Part shown: positions 54,288 through 62,828 of the stretch, one piece after another
How the letters are laid out: every line of letters starts with the position of its first letter
Numbering within the stretch: position 1 is the first letter of the stretch
Assembly: GCF_900090225.1 (NCBI RefSeq)
Contig: NZ_FMHY01000002.1
Location: 3,844,001-3,908,000, forward strand
Direction: 5' to 3'
Origin: Micromonospora eburnea
Lineage (GTDB): Bacteria > Actinomycetota > Actinomycetes > Mycobacteriales > Micromonosporaceae
Length of the DNA: 64,000 nt
Made by a program: the position numbers and the translations under genes
The notes under the pieces: model-generated
The model's input: the letters and a program-made list of their open reading frames with translations, nothing else
The model's database searches: none
Told to the model about the DNA's origin: nothing

Positions 54288-55286
54288 TCAGTTCGCCCTT
54301 CTGGTGATGGCGCCCTCGATGTCCCGACGGAGGATGAAGCGCTGGAACAGCAGCGCCGCGACGAACGAGATGACGAAGAGGATCACGGCCACCGCGTTGC
54401 CGTAGCCCCAGAGCCGGGCGAAGAACCCGTTGTCCACCATGTACGTCGCCATCGTTCCGGAGGCCCCGAGCGACCGTACCGCGGGCACCGAGGTCACCCA
54501 GATCACGTCGAAGACCTGCAACGAACCGATCATCGACAGGAACATCCAGATCCGGATCGTCGGCCCCAGCAGCGGGAGCGTGACGTGGCGCTGGGTCTGC
54601 CACCAGCTCGCACCGTCGATCGCGGCGGCCTCGGTCAACTCGTGCGGCACGTTCGACAGGCCGGCGAGCAGGAGGATGATCGCGAAGCCGACGTACTTCC
54701 AGGTGAGGACGAACAGCAACGTCCAGATGACGACGTCGAGGTCGGCGAGCCACGCCTGCACCAGGCTGCCCAGTCCCAGGGACCGCAGCAGCGTGTCGAC
54801 CGTGCCGTCCTCGGCCAGGATCAGCTTCCACATGATGCCGACGGTGACCTCGGCGAGCACGTAGGGCACGAACACCAGCAGGCGGAACACCGCGCGCCCG
54901 CGGAAGCGACGGTTGAGCAGCAGGGCGATGCCCAGTGCGACGGGGCCCTGGATCAGCAGCGACCCGAACACGATGATGGCGTTGTTGCGCAACGCGTCGA
55001 GGAAGATCGGGTCCTGGAAGGCGAGCATGTAGTTCTTGAAGCCGACGTACTCGGTGGGGGGCCCGACCCCACGCCACCGGTACAGGCTGTAGTAGACGGC
55101 GAAGCCCATCGGCACAAGCACGAACATCACGTAGACCACGAGCGCCGGCGTCGTGAGCCCGATGATCTCGTACCACTTACGGCGGGTCTCGGCCCGGCGG
55201 GAGGACAGGCGCCCGGCGGGCCGGTGACCCGCCAGCGGCGCGGAAACGCCGCCGGCGGGGAACCGGGTTTGGTCGGTGGAGGTCAC
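54288..55286 (-). CDS. ABC sugar permease, MalF-type (BxlF-like)
   Basis: 332 residues: a cytoplasmic N-terminus and about six membrane helices. EAA loop: LTEAAAIDGASWWQTQRHVTLPLL. The GTG start at 55286 overlaps the binding-protein stop by GTGA. CUT1 family; it forms the importer channel with the next gene. Confidence 0.92.
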   Translation of the reverse strand: MTSTDQTRFPAGGVSAPLAGHRPAGRLSSRRAETRRKWYEIIGLTTPALVVYVMFVLVPMGFAVYYSLYRWRGVGPPTEYVGFKNYMLAFQDPIFLDALRNNAIIVFGSLLIQGPVALGIALLLNRRFRGRAVFRLLVFVPYVLAEVTVGIMWKLILAEDGTVDTLLRSLGLGSLVQAWLADLDVVIWTLLFVLTWKYVGFAIILLLAGLSNVPHELTEAAAIDGASWWQTQRHVTLPLLGPTIRIWMFLSMIGSLQVFDVIWVTSVPAVRSLGASGTMATYMVDNGFFARLWGYGNAVAVILFVISFVAALLFQRFILRRDIEGAITRRAN

Positions 55287-56593
55287 TTGCTTGCGGCTGC
55301 CTTCATCCCCGAGACAACCTGCTCCGGCGTCCCCTTACCGGAGAAGATGCCGACGATTCCGTCGTTCATCGCGGTGCCGACGGTGCTGCCGTAGGCCGTG
55401 TCCAGCCAGAGCTGGACGTAGCTCGCCCCGGACGTGGCCTGCAGGATGGACTTCAGGGCGGGGTCCTGGACGGCGTCCTCCGCACCCTTGGTCACGGGCA
55501 GGCCCTGACCGGTCGCGGCGTATTCCTTCTGCACCTCGGGGCTCACGATGTACTTGAGGAACTCGACGCACTCGGCCGGGGCGTTCTTGGAGCAGGCGAA
55601 CCCGTCGCCACCGCCGAGGGCGGCCTTGGGGTCACCGGCGGAACCGGAGATCGCCGGCACGGGGAACCAGCCGAGGAACTTGGCGAGCTTGGCCTTGTCC
55701 GTGGCGACGTTGTCCAGCGTGCCCCGGTTCCAGTCACCCATCAGCTCCATCGCGGCCTTGCCGTTGGCGAGCAGACCGTTGGCGCTGGTCGGGTCGTTCT
55801 GGCCCGGCGTGGCGATGAAGTTGTTCTGGAACGGCTTGGTGTCGATGAAGGCCTTCAGGTCCTCACCGGCCTTCACGAAACACGGATCGTCGAAGACCTT
55901 GTCGGTGGACGCCTTCTTCAGCGTGTCGACCGAGCAGTCGCGCAGGGCGAAGTTGTACCACCAGTGCGCGGCGGGCCACTTGTCACCGGCGCCCACGGCG
56001 ATCGGGGTGACGTTGATGGCCTTGAGCTTGGTGACCGCGGCGTTGAGCTCTTCGAACGTGGCCGGCGGAGCAGTGATGCCCGCCTGGGCGAACATGTCCT
56101 TGTTGTACCAGATGCCCTCGATGCCCATCCGGAACGGCAGGCCGTACTGCTTGCCGTCCACCTGCCAGATCTCGGTCGCGCTGCCGATGTTGGAAGCCTC
56201 GGTCTTGACCTGGTCGGTGATGTCCTTGAGGTAGCCGGCCTCGACCTGCTCACGCAGCTCGCCACCACCCCAGGACATGAAGATGTCCGGCGGGTCGTTG
56301 CTCAGCAGCGCGGCGGGGATGCGGGTGCGCTGCAGCTGGTTGGTCTCGATCGCCTCAATCTCGATCTTGACGGTCGGGTGGAGCGCGGAGAAGTCCTTGG
56401 CAACCTTCTCCCAGAGGGTCTTGCCGGGCCCGTCCTGGGGGGCGTTGTGCCACCAGGTCAGGGTCACCGGGTTCTTGTAGAGCTCGCTCGCGTCGGGCGC
56501 CTCTTCCTTGTCGCCGCCGTTACAGCCGGCGGCAAGGAGCGCGCTGGTCGCGATCAGCGCTAGAACGGCGCCGGTGCGGCGCTTCATCGCCAT
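55283..56593 (-). CDS. CUT1 solute-binding lipoprotein (BxlE-like)
   Basis: 436 residues. Signal with MKRR basic start, hydrophobic stretch and lipobox LLAAGC (Cys about 24): an extracellular lipoprotein. The body is a typical oligosaccharide-binding protein (VTLTWWHNAPQDGPGKTLWE, DIFMSWGGGEL, GIWYNKDMF, AMELMGDWN). Xylobiose or other beta-linked disaccharides are likely ligands from the GH3 context. ATG 56593 (a second in-frame ATG is at 56587) has GAGGAG upstream. Transcribed from a promoter divergent to a LacI gene, with an operator between. Confidence 0.92.
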   Translation of the reverse strand: MAMKRRTGAVLALIATSALLAAGCNGGDKEEAPDASELYKNPVTLTWWHNAPQDGPGKTLWEKVAKDFSALHPTVKIEIEAIETNQLQRTRIPAALLSNDPPDIFMSWGGGELREQVEAGYLKDITDQVKTEASNIGSATEIWQVDGKQYGLPFRMGIEGIWYNKDMFAQAGITAPPATFEELNAAVTKLKAINVTPIAVGAGDKWPAAHWWYNFALRDCSVDTLKKASTDKVFDDPCFVKAGEDLKAFIDTKPFQNNFIATPGQNDPTSANGLLANGKAAMELMGDWNRGTLDNVATDKAKLAKFLGWFPVPAISGSAGDPKAALGGGDGFACSKNAPAECVEFLKYIVSPEVQKEYAATGQGLPVTKGAEDAVQDPALKSILQATSGASYVQLWLDTAYGSTVGTAMNDGIVGIFSGKGTPEQVVSGMKAAASK

Positions 56594-56638
56594 TGATATC
56601 TCCTCGACTAGCAGTCGCGGTACTCGGCCTGACGGGGA

Positions 56639-56666
56639 GTTTTACAGCCGTGTAGTTCTATGTCAA
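56639..56666 (-). promoter_or_regulatory. promoter of the bxl-like operon
   Basis: Minus strand TTGACA (56666-56661), 16-bp spacer, TAAAAC (56644-56639). The LacI-type operator lies about 7 bp upstream of the -35. Confidence 0.6.
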
Positions 56667-56673
56667 TCGGTAT

Positions 56674-56687
56674 CGATAACGTTTTCG
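56674..56687. promoter_or_regulatory. LacI-family operator CGATAACGTTTTCG
   Basis: Near-perfect palindrome centred on AACGTT (one mismatch pair), the CG-centred class recognised by LacI/CcpA-type regulators. It sits between the bxl-like operon and its divergent LacI gene, so probably controls both. Confidence 0.65.
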
Positions 56688-56732
56688 ACTCGGCCCGTGG
56701 CGGGCGGATCGGGGGCCTCTATCATCGTCGGC

Positions 56733-57737
56733 GTGGTGTTCTCCCAGCGCGTGAAGATGTCGGACGTGGCGCGAACCGCCGGCGTCTCCGTGGCAACCGT
56801 GTCCAAGGTTGTCAACGGGCGATACGGCGTCGCGCAGGCGACCGCGGCGCGCGTCCAGCAGGTCATCCGCGAGCTCGGTTACGAGGCCAGCCTGGGCGCG
56901 CAGAGCCTGCGCAGTCACCGCACGAACGTGCTGGGCATCCTCGTCGCCGAGTTCGAGCCGTTCTCGACCGAGCTGCTCAAGGGGGCGTCCCGGGAGATCG
57001 CCGGCAGCGGATACCAGCTGCTGGCCTACTCCAACGGCGACGGCGAGGGGGCGGCCATCGGCTGGGAACGGCGGTCACTGGCCCGCCTGTCGGGCACGCT
57101 CATCGACGGGGCCGTGATCGTCACGCCGACCGTGGTCGAGACCAAGCACGGCTTCCACGTGGTGGCCGTCGACCCCCACACCGGCCCGTCCGGCCTGCCC
57201 ACCGTCGACTCCGACAACTTCGCCGGCGCCGTGCTCGCGACCAACTACCTGCTCGGTCTCGGCCACCGCCGCATCGGGCACATCAGCGGCCGCCCCGACC
57301 TCGAGTCGGCACGCCTGCGCGAGGCCGGCTTCCGCAAGGCCATGGCCGACGCCGGCGTGCCCGTGGACGAGCGGCTCGTACGCGTCGGCGGGTTCCGGAT
57401 CGAGAGCGCCGCCGGCACCGCCGCGGAGCTGCTCGCGCTCCCCGACCGGCCGACCGCGATCTTCGCGGGCAACGACCTGTCGGCAATCTCCACGATGGAC
57501 ACCGCCCGGAGCATGGGCCTGACGGTGCCCGACGACCTGTCCGTGATCGGCTTCGACAACGTTCCGGAGTCGGCGCTGGTCAACCCGCCGCTCACGACGA
57601 TCAGGCAACCGCTGCAGCGGATGGGCGCCGAGGCGCTGCGTCTGCTCGTCGACCTGATCGGCGGCGTCGAACGCGACACCCACATCCGGCTGCCCACCGA
57701 GCTGGTCATCCGCGCGTCCTGCCGCCCTCATCGCTGA
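56733..57737 (+). CDS. LacI-family regulator of the bxl-like operon (BxlR-like)
   Basis: 334 residues from GTG 56733. N-terminal helix-turn-helix MSDVARTAGVSVATVSKVVNGR, hinge helix, then periplasmic-binding-protein-like effector domain (LGHRRIGHISGRPD, IFAGNDLSAI, DDLSVIGFDNVPES, PPLTTIRQP). Divergent from the sugar operon with a palindromic operator between, so a local repressor released by sugar. Start uncertain: GTG 56733, GTG 56736 or ATG 56757, none with a strong ribosome-binding site; the long open frame from 56508 overlaps the opposite gene and lacks homology. Confidence 0.9.
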   Translation: MVFSQRVKMSDVARTAGVSVATVSKVVNGRYGVAQATAARVQQVIRELGYEASLGAQSLRSHRTNVLGILVAEFEPFSTELLKGASREIAGSGYQLLAYSNGDGEGAAIGWERRSLARLSGTLIDGAVIVTPTVVETKHGFHVVAVDPHTGPSGLPTVDSDNFAGAVLATNYLLGLGHRRIGHISGRPDLESARLREAGFRKAMADAGVPVDERLVRVGGFRIESAAGTAAELLALPDRPTAIFAGNDLSAISTMDTARSMGLTVPDDLSVIGFDNVPESALVNPPLTTIRQPLQRMGAEALRLLVDLIGGVERDTHIRLPTELVIRASCRPHR

Positions 57738-57764
57738 CCGGACCAATCCTCGCCGCCGCATGGC

Positions 57765-58802
57765 TCAGGCGGCCAGCGGGGCGGCGCTGTCCCGGACGAC
57801 GAGCTCGGTGGCCAGCTCCACCCGCGGGCTCTCGATCCGCTCGCCCTGCGCCAGCCGCAGCACCGTACGGGCGGCGAGCAGGCCCATCTCGGCCAGGGGC
57901 TGCCGGACGGTGGTCAACGGCGGGGAGCACCAGCGGACCTCCGGCAGGTCGTCGAAGCCGACGACGCTGATGTCGTCGGGCACCCGCAGGCCACGTTGCC
58001 GTACGGCCTCGTAGACGCCGAGGGCCATCTGGTCGCTGGAGGCGAAGATGGCGGTGGGCGGGTCGGGCAGCCGCAGCAGATGGTTGGCACCGGCGAAACC
58101 ACCCTCGTGATAGAAGTTGCCCTGGTGGATCAGCTTGTCGTCGACGTTGAGGCCGGCGGTCTCCAACGCCGCCCGGTAGCCGTCGAGGCGCGCACGACTG
58201 CACATCAGCTGCGGGGGCCCGGTGATGAAGCCGATCCGCCGGTGGCCGAGACCGAGCAGGTACTCGGTGGCGCGCAGACTGCCCACCCAGTTGGTCGCGC
58301 CGATCGTGGGCGCCTCCTGCGGGGGCACCCCGGCGGGGTCGACGATGACGACGGGGATGTTGAGGCGGCGCAGCTCGGCCTGCAGCGGCGGCTCCAGGGT
58401 GGAGGTCACGAAGATGACCCCCTCCGTCGAGCGGGTGCGCATGTTGTCCAGCCACTGCTTGGCCGACGAGCTGCGCCGGTGGATCGCGGACACCACGGTG
58501 CCGATGCCGGCCGCGTGCGCGACGTCCTCGACCCCTCGGATGATCTCGACCGCCCAGGGGCTGTCCAGGTCGTTGAAGACCAGGTCGATCAGGCCGGAGC
58601 TGGCCCGCATGCTCGGCGGGCGGCGGCGGTAGCCGTGCCGGGTGAGCAGTTCCTCGACCCGTTCCCGGGTCTGCGGCGAGACGTCGGAGCGGCCGTTGAT
58701 GACCCGCGAGACCGTGGGCACCGAGACGCCGGCCAGGCGCGCGATCGTCGCGATGGTGACTTTCCGGGAATCCTCCGAGGCCACGGGTCGCCCTTTCGTC
58801 AT
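57765..58802 (-). CDS. LacI-family regulator (candidate xylan regulator)
   Basis: 345 residues. Helix-turn-helix VTIATIARLAGVSVPTVSRVINGRS near residues 15-36, then effector domain (EGVIFVTSTLEPP, LGHRRIGFITGPPQLMCSRARLDGY, IFASSDQMALG, DDISVVGFDDLPEVRWCSPPLTTVRQP). Divergent from the GH43 gene; the shared region has two CCGnAAnTTnCGG-type sites and a promoter for this gene. It is the best candidate to bind the operator family found at CE7, the importer operon, GH43 and GH10. Convergent with the other LacI gene, 27 bp apart. ATG 58802 has only a weak ribosome-binding site. Confidence 0.9.
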   Translation of the reverse strand: MTKGRPVASEDSRKVTIATIARLAGVSVPTVSRVINGRSDVSPQTRERVEELLTRHGYRRRPPSMRASSGLIDLVFNDLDSPWAVEIIRGVEDVAHAAGIGTVVSAIHRRSSSAKQWLDNMRTRSTEGVIFVTSTLEPPLQAELRRLNIPVVIVDPAGVPPQEAPTIGATNWVGSLRATEYLLGLGHRRIGFITGPPQLMCSRARLDGYRAALETAGLNVDDKLIHQGNFYHEGGFAGANHLLRLPDPPTAIFASSDQMALGVYEAVRQRGLRVPDDISVVGFDDLPEVRWCSPPLTTVRQPLAEMGLLAARTVLRLAQGERIESPRVELATELVVRDSAAPLAA

Positions 58803-58867
58803 CGCTCGATCCCACGACGGGAGCGCCCCCGGCCCGGCGGGCGCAGCGGTGGGGCGGAAGCAACGCC

Positions 58868-58880
58868 CCGGAACTTTCGG
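58868..58880. promoter_or_regulatory. operator-like site CCGGAACTTTCGG
   Basis: One mismatch pair from a perfect palindrome of the CCGAAA-N-TTTCGG family. It lies just downstream of the predicted transcription start of the LacI gene at 58802, fitting autoregulation. Confidence 0.55.
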
Positions 58881-58912
58881 TCGGGTGCCGGTATTTCTGA
58901 GTGATTGCGGGC

Positions 58913-58941
58913 ACGTTATGACGCGACACGTCCCGGGTCAA
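58913..58941 (-). promoter_or_regulatory. promoter of the second LacI gene
   Basis: Minus strand TTGACC (58941-58936), 17-bp spacer, TAACGT (58918-58913). The leader is about 105 nt. Confidence 0.55.
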
Positions 58942-58969
58942 GGCTCTGTCGCATCTCGACTCGAACCGA

Positions 58970-58999
58970 TACGGTGAGCGGGATTTCTGAAACTTCCGG
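58970..58999 (+). promoter_or_regulatory. candidate -10 and operator of the GH43 gene
   Basis: TACGGT (58970-58975) could be a -10, though no good -35 is seen. CTGAAACTTCCGG (58987-58999) matches the operator family at 11 of 13 positions and would lie right at the transcription start. Confidence 0.45.
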
Positions 59000-59047
59000 C
59001 CATCCTTTCCGGAAGCTACTCGGAGGACTCGACCAAAGGAGCCGTAC

Positions 59048-60673
59048 ATGTCGACCGAGACCGCAGACGTGGCCACCACCGCCCGGTCGATCCGAAACCC
59101 CGTCCTCACCGGCTTCCACCCGGACCCCTCGATCCTGCGCGTCGGTGACGACTACTACCTGGCCACTTCCACCTTCGAGTGGTATCCGGGCGTCCGCGTC
59201 CACCACTCCCGGGACCTGGTCCACTGGCGGGCGCTGGGCGGCATCATCACCGACCGTCGCCTGCTGGACCTGCGCGGCAGCGGGGACTCCAACGGCGTGT
59301 GGGCACCCGATCTGACGTACCACGACGGCCTGTTCCACCTGGTCTACAGCGACGTCGCCAGCTTCGCCAACGGCTACTGGGATCCGCAGAACTACCTGGT
59401 CACCGCCCCGGACATCAGCGGGCCGTGGTCGGACCCGGTGAAACTGCACGCGCACGGCTTCGATGCCGCGATGTTCCACGACTCCGACGGCAGCAGCTGG
59501 CTGTTGAGCATGAGCGCGGACTGGCGGCCGGGGCGCGACCGCTTCGGCGGCATCGAGATCCAACGCTACGACCGCGAACGACGCCGGCTGGTGGGCGAAC
59601 CCCGGATCATCTTCCGCGGCACCGCGGCCGGCCTGACCGAGGGACCGCACATCCACCAGCGGGACGGCTGGTACTGGCTGGTCACCGCCGAGGGCGGCAC
59701 CAGCTGGGAGCACCAGGTCACGGTCGCCCGGTCCCGGCATCTGCACGGCCCCTACCTGGCCGATCCGAACGGTCCGCTGCTCACCTCCGCGGGCCGCCCC
59801 GATCTGCGGCTGCAGAAGGCCGGCCACGGCAGCCTGGTGGAGACCCAGCACGGTGAGTGGTACCTGGCCCACCTGGTCGGGCGCCCCTACACGCCGCTGG
59901 GCAACTGTGTGCTCGGCCGGGAAACCGCGATCCAGAAGGTCGACTGGCCCACCGGCGAGTGGCCCCGGATCCCCGGCGGGGTGCCGGCCGACGCCATCCC
60001 CGCGCCGGATCTGCCCGCACACCCGTGGCCGGACGAGCCGGCGACCGACCACTTCGACGGCCCCCAGCTGGCCGCGTGCTGGTCGACCCTGCGCCGGCCG
60101 GCGGAACCCGACTGGGTCGACCTGCGAGCGCGCCCGTCACACCTGCGGATCTACGGCGGACAGTCGCCGGTCGGCAAGCAGACGCCCAGCCTGGTCGGCC
60201 GCCGGGTCGGGGCGGCGCGCTGCATGCTGGAGACCGTGGTCGAGTTCGACCCCCTCAACCACCGGCACCTGGCCGGCCTCACCGCCTACTACAACACCAT
60301 GAACTGGCACTACCTCTACCTCACCCGGGCCGACGACGGGCGGGCGGTGCTGGAGTTGCTCAGCTGCGACCGGGGGCGGCGGACCGTCCACCCGGATCTC
60401 ACCGTCGACGTCGGCGATGCCACCCGGGTCGGCCTACGGGCGGAGTTCGACGGGCCGGTGGTGCGCTTCGGCTACCAACTCGGCGCCGGCTGGCGGGAAC
60501 TGCCGGTGCAGCTGGACGCGACGATCCTGTCCGACGAGCACGCCGCGATGATCATCGACGGCGAGCCGGCGGCGTGGGGTTTCACCGGCGCCTTCCTCGG
60601 CCTGTGGGTGCAGGATCTCGGCAACGACGGCGTCTACGCCGACTTCGACCACGCCACCTACCTCGAACACTGA
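59048..60673 (+). CDS. GH43 beta-xylosidase / alpha-L-arabinofuranosidase
   Basis: 541 residues. N-terminal five-bladed propeller: catalytic base Asp in GFHPDPSIL, WAPDLTYHDGLFHLVYS, transition-state Asp segment FDAAMFHDSDG and acid Glu in GLTEGPHI. The C-terminal beta-sandwich (about 335-541; AGLTAYYNTMNWHYLYLT) is the extra domain of the XynB-type subfamilies. It hydrolyses xylo-oligomers and/or arabinose side chains. No signal peptide, so intracellular. ATG 59048 has AAAGGAG upstream. Divergent from the LacI gene, probably its repressor. Confidence 0.93.
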   Translation: MSTETADVATTARSIRNPVLTGFHPDPSILRVGDDYYLATSTFEWYPGVRVHHSRDLVHWRALGGIITDRRLLDLRGSGDSNGVWAPDLTYHDGLFHLVYSDVASFANGYWDPQNYLVTAPDISGPWSDPVKLHAHGFDAAMFHDSDGSSWLLSMSADWRPGRDRFGGIEIQRYDRERRRLVGEPRIIFRGTAAGLTEGPHIHQRDGWYWLVTAEGGTSWEHQVTVARSRHLHGPYLADPNGPLLTSAGRPDLRLQKAGHGSLVETQHGEWYLAHLVGRPYTPLGNCVLGRETAIQKVDWPTGEWPRIPGGVPADAIPAPDLPAHPWPDEPATDHFDGPQLAACWSTLRRPAEPDWVDLRARPSHLRIYGGQSPVGKQTPSLVGRRVGAARCMLETVVEFDPLNHRHLAGLTAYYNTMNWHYLYLTRADDGRAVLELLSCDRGRRTVHPDLTVDVGDATRVGLRAEFDGPVVRFGYQLGAGWRELPVQLDATILSDEHAAMIIDGEPAAWGFTGAFLGLWVQDLGNDGVYADFDHATYLEH

Positions 60674-60786
60674 CCCTGTCGGCGGATCGACGCGGACCGT
60701 GGTTGACACCGATCAGGACAACTGGTCTTCACCGGTCCGCCCTACCTGCTGCCCCTGTGCAGGGGCCGCGCCGGTAGCCGCCGACC

Positions 60787-60821
60787 GACGGCGGGGCGGT
60801 CAGCGGACCGACCCCGCCGTC
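60787..60821 (+). terminator. hairpin downstream of the GH43 gene
   Basis: GACGGCGGGG/CCCCGCCGTC 10-bp arms continued by CGGTC/GACCG, with a single bulged A and AGCG loop. It lies about 115 bp after the stop, with no U-tract. Confidence 0.6.
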
Positions 60822-60860
60822 GCCCGTCGCCGGCCGGGTGGCAGACCGGCCCCGCTCGCG

Positions 60861-60879
60861 TTTCCGGAAGTTCCGGAAA
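60861..60879. promoter_or_regulatory. perfect 19-bp palindrome upstream of the GH10 gene
   Basis: TTTCCGGAAGTTCCGGAAA is a perfect palindrome around one G; its core CCGGAAGTTCCGG fits the operator family. It lies about 200 bp upstream of the likely GH10 promoter, so if it is an operator it would act at a distance. Confidence 0.55.
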
Positions 60880-61079
60880 ACCGCCCGTTGCGCCGGCGCC
60901 GCCGCCGACGATGCTCCGGGCACGCTGGCCGGGCTCCCGCCGGCGGCATCTCGACCGGCTTCGCACCAGGCCACGTCGGATCCTGGAGCACTGGGCGGTT
61001 CGGCGCGCCGGTCGCCTCCCCCACCCCACCGCACCTGTCGGTGGGCATTGCCGGGCGGGTGACCGCGACGCGGTGACAG

Positions 61080-61108
61080 TTGAGAATTCGATATAGTCCC
61101 GGTACTTT
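61080..61108 (+). promoter_or_regulatory. promoter of the GH10 xylanase gene
   Basis: TTGAGA (61080-61085), 17-bp spacer, TACTTT (61103-61108). TATAGT at 61092-61097 is an alternative -10 without a well-placed -35. This is the most AT-rich spot in the spacer. Confidence 0.6.
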
Positions 61109-61258
61109 TTCGGGAGAGATGGCCTTCGATCAGCTCACGGTGGACGGGAGACAATCCCGATACGCGCGGCCCCGGGCAGCCGCGCACGAGCCGACCACCG
61201 TGGCGGGCAGCGGTCGAAGCCCCTTCCTGATCCACCCTCACTACGGAAAGGCTTCCTG

Positions 61259-62671
61259 ATGGACAAGGTGCTAGCCCGCGGCAGCGGGAGCCCGACGGCC
61301 CGGCCACGCGTGCGTACCGCCCTGGCGATGGCGGTGGCCGGTGCGGCGGTGGTCGCCGGGACGGTTGCGGTCGCGTCCAGCGCCAGCGCCGGCACGACCC
61401 TGGGCGCCTCGGCGGCGGAGTCGGGCCGCTACTTCGGCACGGCGGTAGCGGCGAACAAGCTGTCCGACAGCACGTACGTCGGCATCTTGAACCGCGAGTT
61501 CAACATGGTCACCCCCGAGAACGAGATGAAGTGGGACGCCACCGAGCCGTCCCAGAACCAGTTCAACTACACCAACGCCGACCGGATCGTCAGCCACGCG
61601 CAGGCCAACGGGATGCGGATCCGCGGGCACGCGCTGGCCTGGCACTCGCAGCAGCCCGGCTGGGTGCAGAACCTCAGCGGCACCGCGCTGCGTCAGGCGA
61701 TGCTCAACCACGTCACCCAGGTGGCCACGCACTACAAGGGCAAGATCCACTCCTGGGACGTGGTGAACGAGGCGTTCGCCGACGGCGGCACCGGCGCCCG
61801 TCGCGACTCGAACCTCCAGCGCACCGGCGACGACTGGATCGAGGCCGCCTTCCGCGCCGCCCGGGCCGCCGACCCCGGCGCCAAGCTCTGCTACAACGAC
61901 TACAACACCGACGGGCAGAACGCGAAGTCCAACGCCGTGTACGCGATGGTGCAGGACTTCAAGTCCCGGGGCGTGCCGATCGACTGCGTCGGCTTCCAGT
62001 CCCACTTCAACCCCAACTCGCCGGTGCCCAGCGACTACCAGGCCAACCTCCAGCGGTTCGCCAACCTCGGCATCGACGTGCAGATCACCGAGCTGGACAT
62101 CGAGGGTTCCGGCACCGCCCAGGCCGACAACTACAGCCGGGTCATCAAGGCCTGCATGGCCGTGTCCCGCTGCACCGGCATCACCGTCTGGGGCATCCGT
62201 GACTCCGACTCGTGGCGTTCCAGCGGCACCCCGCTGCTCTTCGACGCCAGCGGCAACAAGAAGCCCGCGTACACGTCGACCCTCAACGCCCTGAACGGCG
62301 GCAGCACGCCGCCGACCACCACGCCCCCGACCACCGCTCCCCCGACGACGGCCCCGCCGACCACCCCGCCGCCGGGGGGCAACGGCTGCACCGCGACCCT
62401 GTCCACCAACCAGTGGCAGGGCGGCTTCGTCACCAACGTCACCGTCCGGGCCGGCGCGAACCCGGTCAATGGCTGGGCCGTCACGCTCACCCTGCCCAGC
62501 GGTGCGAGCATCACCAACATCTGGAGCGCCACCAACAGCGCCGCCAGCGGCAACGTGACCTTCCGCAACGTCGACTACAACCGCACCATCGCCGCCGGCC
62601 AGTCGACCGAGTTCGGCTTCCAGGGCACCGGCAACGCCCCCACCGGCACCCCCACCTGCAGCGCGAGCTGA
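61259..62671 (+). CDS. secreted GH10 endo-beta-1,4-xylanase with CBM2
   Basis: 470 residues. A signal peptide with Arg-rich n-region and likely cleavage after ASA (about residue 44). GH10 barrel (45-345): acid/base Glu171 in WDVVNEAF, nucleophile Glu278 in ITELDIEG, plus TPENEMKWD and HALAWHSQQPGW. A Pro/Thr linker (PPTTTPPTTAPP, about 350-375) leads to a family 2 carbohydrate-binding module (about 377-470) with its end cysteines and WxxGF and NGW motifs. The enzyme cuts xylan outside the cell, feeding the two importers. ATG 61259 has GGAAAGG upstream. Own promoter and terminator. Confidence 0.96.
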   Translation: MDKVLARGSGSPTARPRVRTALAMAVAGAAVVAGTVAVASSASAGTTLGASAAESGRYFGTAVAANKLSDSTYVGILNREFNMVTPENEMKWDATEPSQNQFNYTNADRIVSHAQANGMRIRGHALAWHSQQPGWVQNLSGTALRQAMLNHVTQVATHYKGKIHSWDVVNEAFADGGTGARRDSNLQRTGDDWIEAAFRAARAADPGAKLCYNDYNTDGQNAKSNAVYAMVQDFKSRGVPIDCVGFQSHFNPNSPVPSDYQANLQRFANLGIDVQITELDIEGSGTAQADNYSRVIKACMAVSRCTGITVWGIRDSDSWRSSGTPLLFDASGNKKPAYTSTLNALNGGSTPPTTTPPTTAPPTTAPPTTPPPGGNGCTATLSTNQWQGGFVTNVTVRAGANPVNGWAVTLTLPSGASITNIWSATNSAASGNVTFRNVDYNRTIAAGQSTEFGFQGTGNAPTGTPTCSAS

Positions 62672-62681
62672 GCACCCACCC

Positions 62682-62715
62682 GGGGCCCGGCGCGGAAACC
62701 ACCGCGCCGGGCCCC
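62682..62715 (+). terminator. 14-bp perfect hairpin after the GH10 gene
   Basis: Arms GGGGCCCGGCGCGG (62682-62695) and CCGCGCCGGGCCCC (62702-62715), loop AAACCA, 10 bp after the stop. There is no U-tract. Confidence 0.75.
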
Positions 62716-62828
62716 GGCCCGTTTCGTCGGCCTCCTACCCAGGGAGGAGGAAGCCCTCCGACCGCCGGCCGCAACCGGGGCTCCAGGTCGGGGGCTATCC
62801 CGTGCCGGGCTCAGCAGCATCTACAGGC

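Larger units (their letters stand above)
60674..61258. other. 585-bp intergenic region between GH43 and GH10
   Basis: No gene recognised on either strand. It contains a GH43-side hairpin, a 19-bp palindrome and the GH10 promoter with a 150-nt leader. A second small hairpin (GCCCCTG/CAGGGGC) is at 60751-60766. Confidence 0.65.

Noticed and set aside
54286..55176. N-terminal extension of the MalG-type permease
   Set aside because: It would overlap most of the MalF-type permease gene in another frame. The normal start GTG 54285 gives the usual family length.
56508..56732. N-terminal extension of the first LacI protein
   Set aside because: It would run back into the opposite binding-protein gene and across its promoter and operator. 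LacI proteins begin just before the helix-turn-helix.
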